Assembly (NCBI RefSeq): GCF_902686445.1
Contig: NC_062221.1
Span: 40,216,075-40,280,074, forward strand
Length of the DNA stretch: 64,000 nucleotides
Reading direction: 5' to 3'
Origin: Sciurus carolinensis
Lineage: Eukaryota; Chordata; Mammalia; Rodentia; Sciuridae
The position numbers and the translations under genes were made by a program. The notes beneath the pieces were generated by a model, which was not told the DNA's origin, searched no databases, and worked only from the letters and a program-made list of their open reading frames with translations. How positions within the stretch are numbered: the first letter of the stretch is position 1; the number at the start of each line of letters is the position of its first letter. This document shows positions 59,885 to 64,000 of this stretch, piece after piece.

Positions 59885-61313
59885 GTAAGGCCTCCAGCAA
59901 ACACCGGTGGAGGGGGCCTGGAAAGAAGGCAGAGGGCTGCGGGGCTTATCTGCTCCCTATCTCGCCATTTCTTACCACAAGGCCTGCCTGGTGACAGCCA
60001 AGTTGTCCCGAGGCCACCACTCAGTAATAAGATACACAACAAATAATGGGGTTTTTTGCTGGAAAAATATATACTCAGGTAATTAAATTGTTAACATGAT
60101 GGATGGCCTTATTTTATATTTGAATTCAAAGTGACTTTCTGTATCATTCAACTAAAATGACTTGATGTTACAAAAAAAAGAGCCAAAACAAAACAAAAAC
60201 AAAAAACTCCAAAACATAACAACAGAAAAATGGGAATAGATTTTTGTTCATTCCTTTTGAAAACAAACATGGGTAGTTTTGATTGCACCGGGTTGTATTG
60301 TTTACCTGAAATGCGTGGAACTGATACTCAATTTCATATTCATTATTTCTTATTCCTAGTTTTTTATACCATATTCTAAAAGATGAAGCCATAGAACACT
60401 TCCTAACAGATATGCTTGAGCTTATGAGGAGAAAGTAAGAATGTGGTAGAGAGACTTGCTTGTTGTTCAGAAGGTTCCAGAAGCAGAACCCTAGTGTCTG
60501 AAGTTTAAAATGTTAATGGACATGCATTCTGCCCATGTTGAATCCCAAATGACAATATGTTTTGTGCCCAGGGCATGATTCTGACTAAATCAATAAACCA
60601 CCCTAAGTCTGATAAAAGTTTTACAAAATATCCAAGACATTTAGAGTAATTGTTAACATCTGCTCATTATGATTCAACAGTGTAAGCAGGTTTGGAAGCC
60701 AGATAAATATATTTATTCATCAGCAGCCAGCATGTCACTGCTACCTCAGTGGTGACATAAAACAGTGAGACATGAGAACTTGCCTTAGTCTTGGGTTCAG
60801 AGAATATAAATGAACCATTGTAGAAAAAAAAAAAAAAAAAGAAAATTCTGCTTCCTCCAAGTTTTCCATAAGAGAGAAGTGGGTGGGGGGCAAGTTTTGG
60901 TCAAAAAAATCCTGATAATTTACTTTGAATTGAAAACCTGGGGAATATGCAAGAGAAAAAAAGGGAAGTATAAATATTAGAGCTTTGAAGACACCTATTG
61001 TTGCTAAGATGTGAACAGTATTTTTCTTGTTAATCTTCAAAAACTCAATTTCTTCTTCCATGTTACAACATAAAAAGGCTATTTCTATACCAGAAGGTTA
61101 AAAACAGGCCCTTTGAAAAGAGCAGTGAAAACTTCTACAGGAATGAACTTAGTTCTTTGAGAATATCCACCAACCTGCAGCTGACTTGTCCTGAGTCATC
61201 ATTTAATAGCAGCAAGAAAATATTAACCAAATTACATTCACACGTTTTGGGATTACTGTGGGGTAGGAGAAACATCTCAACCGGTTTTATGCAGCTTTTT
61301 ATTGTTTCATAGA

Positions 61314-61315
<2 letters not shown>

Positions 61316-61358
<43 letters not shown>
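61316..61358. repeat. (GT)n microsatellite
   Basis: A 43-nt uninterrupted TG run, the longest perfect dinucleotide repeat of this type in the window and likely polymorphic. Confidence 0.96.
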
Positions 61359-61359
<1 letters not shown>

Positions 61360-63047
61360 CGGGTTCCAAGTGTGCCCTTCCAGTAGTCTAAATGACCTCC
61401 AGTGATGCTAATAGATCTCAAGTTACGTGTTCCTTGAGTATTTGAAGCTGAGTTGTTTATTAACTTTCAACTACCTCATGTTATCCTCAATCATGATTGT
61501 GTAAAATAGATTAAATAAAGTTGCCTCAAGGTTAACCCTTTAGTGAGGGAATAAATTTGACAATATGCCATCAACCTGCTAACATCAGACCTTAGAAACT
61601 TTATGAACTTTTCCTATGAAAGCTTAAAAGATTCCAGAGGAGAGAGTAACACTAAAATAAAGTCACTCGTAGATACTGTGGCACTTTTCCAAAGTGCAGC
61701 TCTACAAATTCACTAGCATGTGTGCGCACAGTGAATGTCATGCAGTAAGCATGTAATGAAAGCTGGTTGAGTTGAATCCTAGAATAATATTACCTATCTA
61801 TATCTGGCAACCAATACAGCCTAAGGGGTTAGTTTAAAACACTAGTTTCTCTATGAGGACCACAAGATTAGCAAGGTAGAGATGAGGAAATTAACAGAGA
61901 GATGCTATCTAGCTAATTAAAGCTGTAAAAGAAGCAAGAGCCTCTTCATGGATTGTTCTGTTCACTAACCTGTAATTATATTGTCAATTGCATTAACTTC
62001 ATTGCCCACTAATAGAGTAAGTTGCAAGGGAGGCAGCCAATGTTCGGATGGTTATTTATTTTTATGTCCTAATTAATCAGTACTGACACCAAACCACATC
62101 CTTCCTCCTTGCTCATTATTTAAATGACCCATTTATATGGATGAACCTCTTTGCTTTGTGCATTTCATTATCACATTAACATGCTTTCAAAACAAAAAGG
62201 GTTGTTTCTGCTTCAGCAAGTGCTTTGAACCAACAGCTACTTGAGCTACCCCTGACAGCCTATGCAAGCCTCATCTCTTACTAAGCATGTGTAGGGCCAG
62301 TGGAGAGTTTGACTGAAATCAAATGGTCACCACTAGGGTGGGGGTAATTCCTGATGAGTTTTGTAGTGCTACGAGTGAGATAGGGAGAGATTTGGCTTGG
62401 GAAATGGAGGTGGGTATTCTAACTTTTCATCAAAGGTTGGGAAGCAACTTATATTCGGGTGGTTATTTTCCTCATGTCTCAGGTATAGAAACTTGAAAAT
62501 AAACCCTGCCACTGAGTTAGGTTAAAATTTGTTGGAGGCATGAAATTGAAATATAATTTAAAGTAATTTGGTGAGCCCTTCTCTGAGACAGACTCCCCCC
62601 TGGTAAAGGCTCCAAGAGCTGTTCTAACTATTCCATTACCCTTTGGTAAAAGGTTCTCTGCTCAAACTACATCTTGAGAAGCCACCAATCTAACTTGAGA
62701 ATATTAACCCTGCTACCACCTTAGACAAGAGTGTGGGAGAGAATGCAGATGCACAAATTCGAATAAAAGAAGTTTTTTCCTCCTTAAGAAGGAGGAAGCA
62801 TACTATATTCAAATGTTGACAAAGTCCATTTGTATTATGGGGCATGCTCAAGGTATTTTTGGAAAATATACATTAGCTTGGAAAAGGCTGCAATTGAGTG
62901 TTTAAAGATGCCCACGTCATGGAGTCATTTTGAAAAGGGTCAACAACTTTTATCCAGACTTTTTAGTTATCCCTTTGAATATGATCTCCCATTTACAAAC
63001 ATTTGATGAATTACTCTAAAATTTTTAAGATAATATTTAAAAGGAAA

Positions 63048-63181
63048 GCTCAGTATGATGGCACACCTCTGAAATCCCAATGGCTTGGGAGGCTGAGGCA
63101 GGAGGATCACGAGTTCAAAGCCAGCCTCAGAAAAGTGAGGCACTAAGCAACCCAGTAAGACTCCTCCCCTTAATAAAATAC

Positions 63182-63224
<43 letters not shown>

Positions 63225-63310
63225 GAAAAAAAGAAAACAGGACTGGGGATGTGGATCAGGATGGAGTGCTGCTGAGTTCAATCCGGGTACCACCCCCACA
63301 AAAAAGTATA
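63048..63310 (+). mobile_element. B1-dID SINE with expanded internal A-rich linker
   Basis: The B1 part (GCTCAGTATGATGGCACACC, TTGGGAGGCTGAGGCAGGAG, GAGTTCAAAGCCAGCCTCAG) ends near 63178. The linker (63181-63240) is a run of about 28 A followed by GAAAG/AAAAG units. The ID unit (GACTGGGGATGTGGATCAGG to AGTTCAATCCGGGTACCACC) follows. The linker is much longer than in the other copies, consistent with microsatellite growth of the A tract between the two halves. Confidence 0.93.
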
Positions 63311-63630
63311 TAAGAAAAAATTACTTTATGGACACGATGAGTGTGTACCCACGGGACACATAAAAATAAAACAAAACAAAACAATAGTTCTGAACCTGCA
63401 TGTCTGGTGCATGCTCCCGAGGCAAATCTCCTAGCCACAGCCACATGTGCAGATTTCAAAACTGACGTGTCTCAAACCCTGTGGATGCAAGAAATATACC
63501 TTTGAAAACTGTTGGAATGACTTGACAAACTCTGATGATGCCGAGGATGACCACGAGGATTATGAATAGAATTGTGACTGAGAGTTGAAAGAAGAAATCT
63601 TTCTAGATTCTTAAGTATTTCAGAAATCTT
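63311..63630. other. Non-coding spacer between two B1-dIDs
   Basis: No gene or repeat is recognised, apart from an AAAAC-type run at 63361-63382. Minus-strand frames extending into it begin or end in the flanking SINEs. Confidence 0.55.
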
Positions 63631-63827
63631 GCTGGACACAGTGACACATGCCTGTAATCCCAGTAACTTGGGAGACTGAGGCAGGAGGATCACAAGTTCA
63701 AAATTAGCCTCAGTAACTTAGTGAGGTCCTAAGCAGTTTGAGACCCCATCTCAAAATGAAAAATGAAAAGGGCTGGCTGGGGATATGGCTCAGTGGTTAA
63801 GCACCCCATCACCAAAAAAAAAAAAAA
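63631..63827 (+). mobile_element. B1-dID SINE
   Basis: The B1 part reads GCTGGACACAGTGACACATG, CCTGTAATCCCAGTAACTTG and GAGACTGAGGCAGGAGGATC. The ID part reads GGCTGGGGATATGGCTCAGT and GGTTAAGCACCCCATCACC, with the usual B box deleted, then a 14-nt A tail. No clear target-site duplication is seen. Confidence 0.93.
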
Positions 63828-64000
63828 GTCTTTCTTTAATGGATAAAAATCCATACAAGCTTCTGGCTGTGTAAAATCAGTTATCACTCTGTGTTATATG
63901 GAGTTCCCTCAAGATGGAGTATGGACTGATTAGACTTGGATATGATGGTGGTTTTCATTTTTCATCTTATTAAAAAAAATCTGCAATTTGTAAAACGTAC
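63828..64000. other. Non-coding end of window
   Basis: Short unique AT-rich sequence with nothing recognisable. Confidence 0.5.

Larger units (their letters stand above)
56249..63047. other. Non-coding, mostly unique DNA with structured blocks
   Basis: No protein gene is recognised. Unique DNA with above-average G+C lies at 56700-57230 and 57640-58260, the latter containing the longest open frame of the window (minus strand, 57652-58251, 199 codons, no recognisable domain). CNE-like blocks are at 58430-58720 and 61960-62280. A splice-bounded segment lies at 59574-59884, and a GT repeat at 61316-61358. A 19-nt A run lies at 60822-60840. The near absence of SINEs over 6.8 kb is notable next to the dense cluster after 63 kb. 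Confidence 0.5.

Noticed and set aside
62967..63313. Frames of 110 and 77 codons
   Set aside because: Both are products of the B1-dID and its A-rich linker.

Overview
The window reads as mammalian nuclear DNA, most probably from a squirrel-family rodent. The main evidence is the SINE content. There are repeated dimers in which a 7SL-derived B1 monomer is joined to a tRNA-Ala-derived ID unit (B1-dID type), plus free ID elements. Some ID copies carry a shared non-tRNA tail. Fused B1-ID dimers are typical of Sciuridae and related Sciuromorpha. An L1 3' end, ancient MIR, L2, MaLR LTR and hAT fragments, and CA/CT microsatellites complete a normal mammalian picture. Base composition is AT-rich. The species assignment is inference; no database was searched. 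|| No protein-coding gene can be supported. The longest open frame is 199 codons (minus strand, 57652-58251). None of the open frames shows a recognisable domain, apart from a 51-codon remnant of the L1 ORF2 C-terminus near 55797-55952. Several others are just frames running across SINEs or microsatellites. There is no rRNA, free-standing tRNA gene, CRISPR array or bacterial-type feature. The window therefore looks like a gene desert or the inside of a very long intron. || Layout. 1-2.9 kb: AT-rich unique DNA with a possible splice-site-bounded segment. 2.9-4.9 kb: a B1-dID and a well-preserved antisense ID. 4.9-12.6 kb: mostly unique, with an L2-like repeat at 8.5-9.0 kb. 12.6-15.5 kb: SINE cluster and an L2 tail. 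15.5-24 kb: long SINE-free stretch with CNE-like sequence and a compact CpG-rich patch at 19.44-19.68 kb. 24-25.2 kb: MIR, MLT1-like LTR, L2-like tail. 25-34 kb: unique DNA with a B1-dID, a 7SL monomer and MIR pieces. 34.6-34.8 kb: a 140-nt pure pyrimidine tract. 35.1-38.3 kb: SINE-dense, including a composite ID+B1-dID unit sharing one target-site duplication. 41.5-41.9 kb: old LTR-like repeat. 47.4-48.3 kb: CpG-elevated unique DNA. 48.4-51 kb: SINEs and a hAT fragment. 55.8-56.25 kb: L1 3' end. 56.5-62.3 kb: the most structured unique DNA, with CNE-like blocks and splice-like signals. 63-63.8 kb: two B1-dIDs. || No coherent new biological system is visible. The items most worth checking are the composite SINE unit, the two splice-bounded candidate exons (37145-37231 and 59574-59884), the CpG-rich patch at 19.4 kb, the pyrimidine tract, and several motif-dense unique blocks that look like developmental conserved non-coding elements. 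The last point is inference only.
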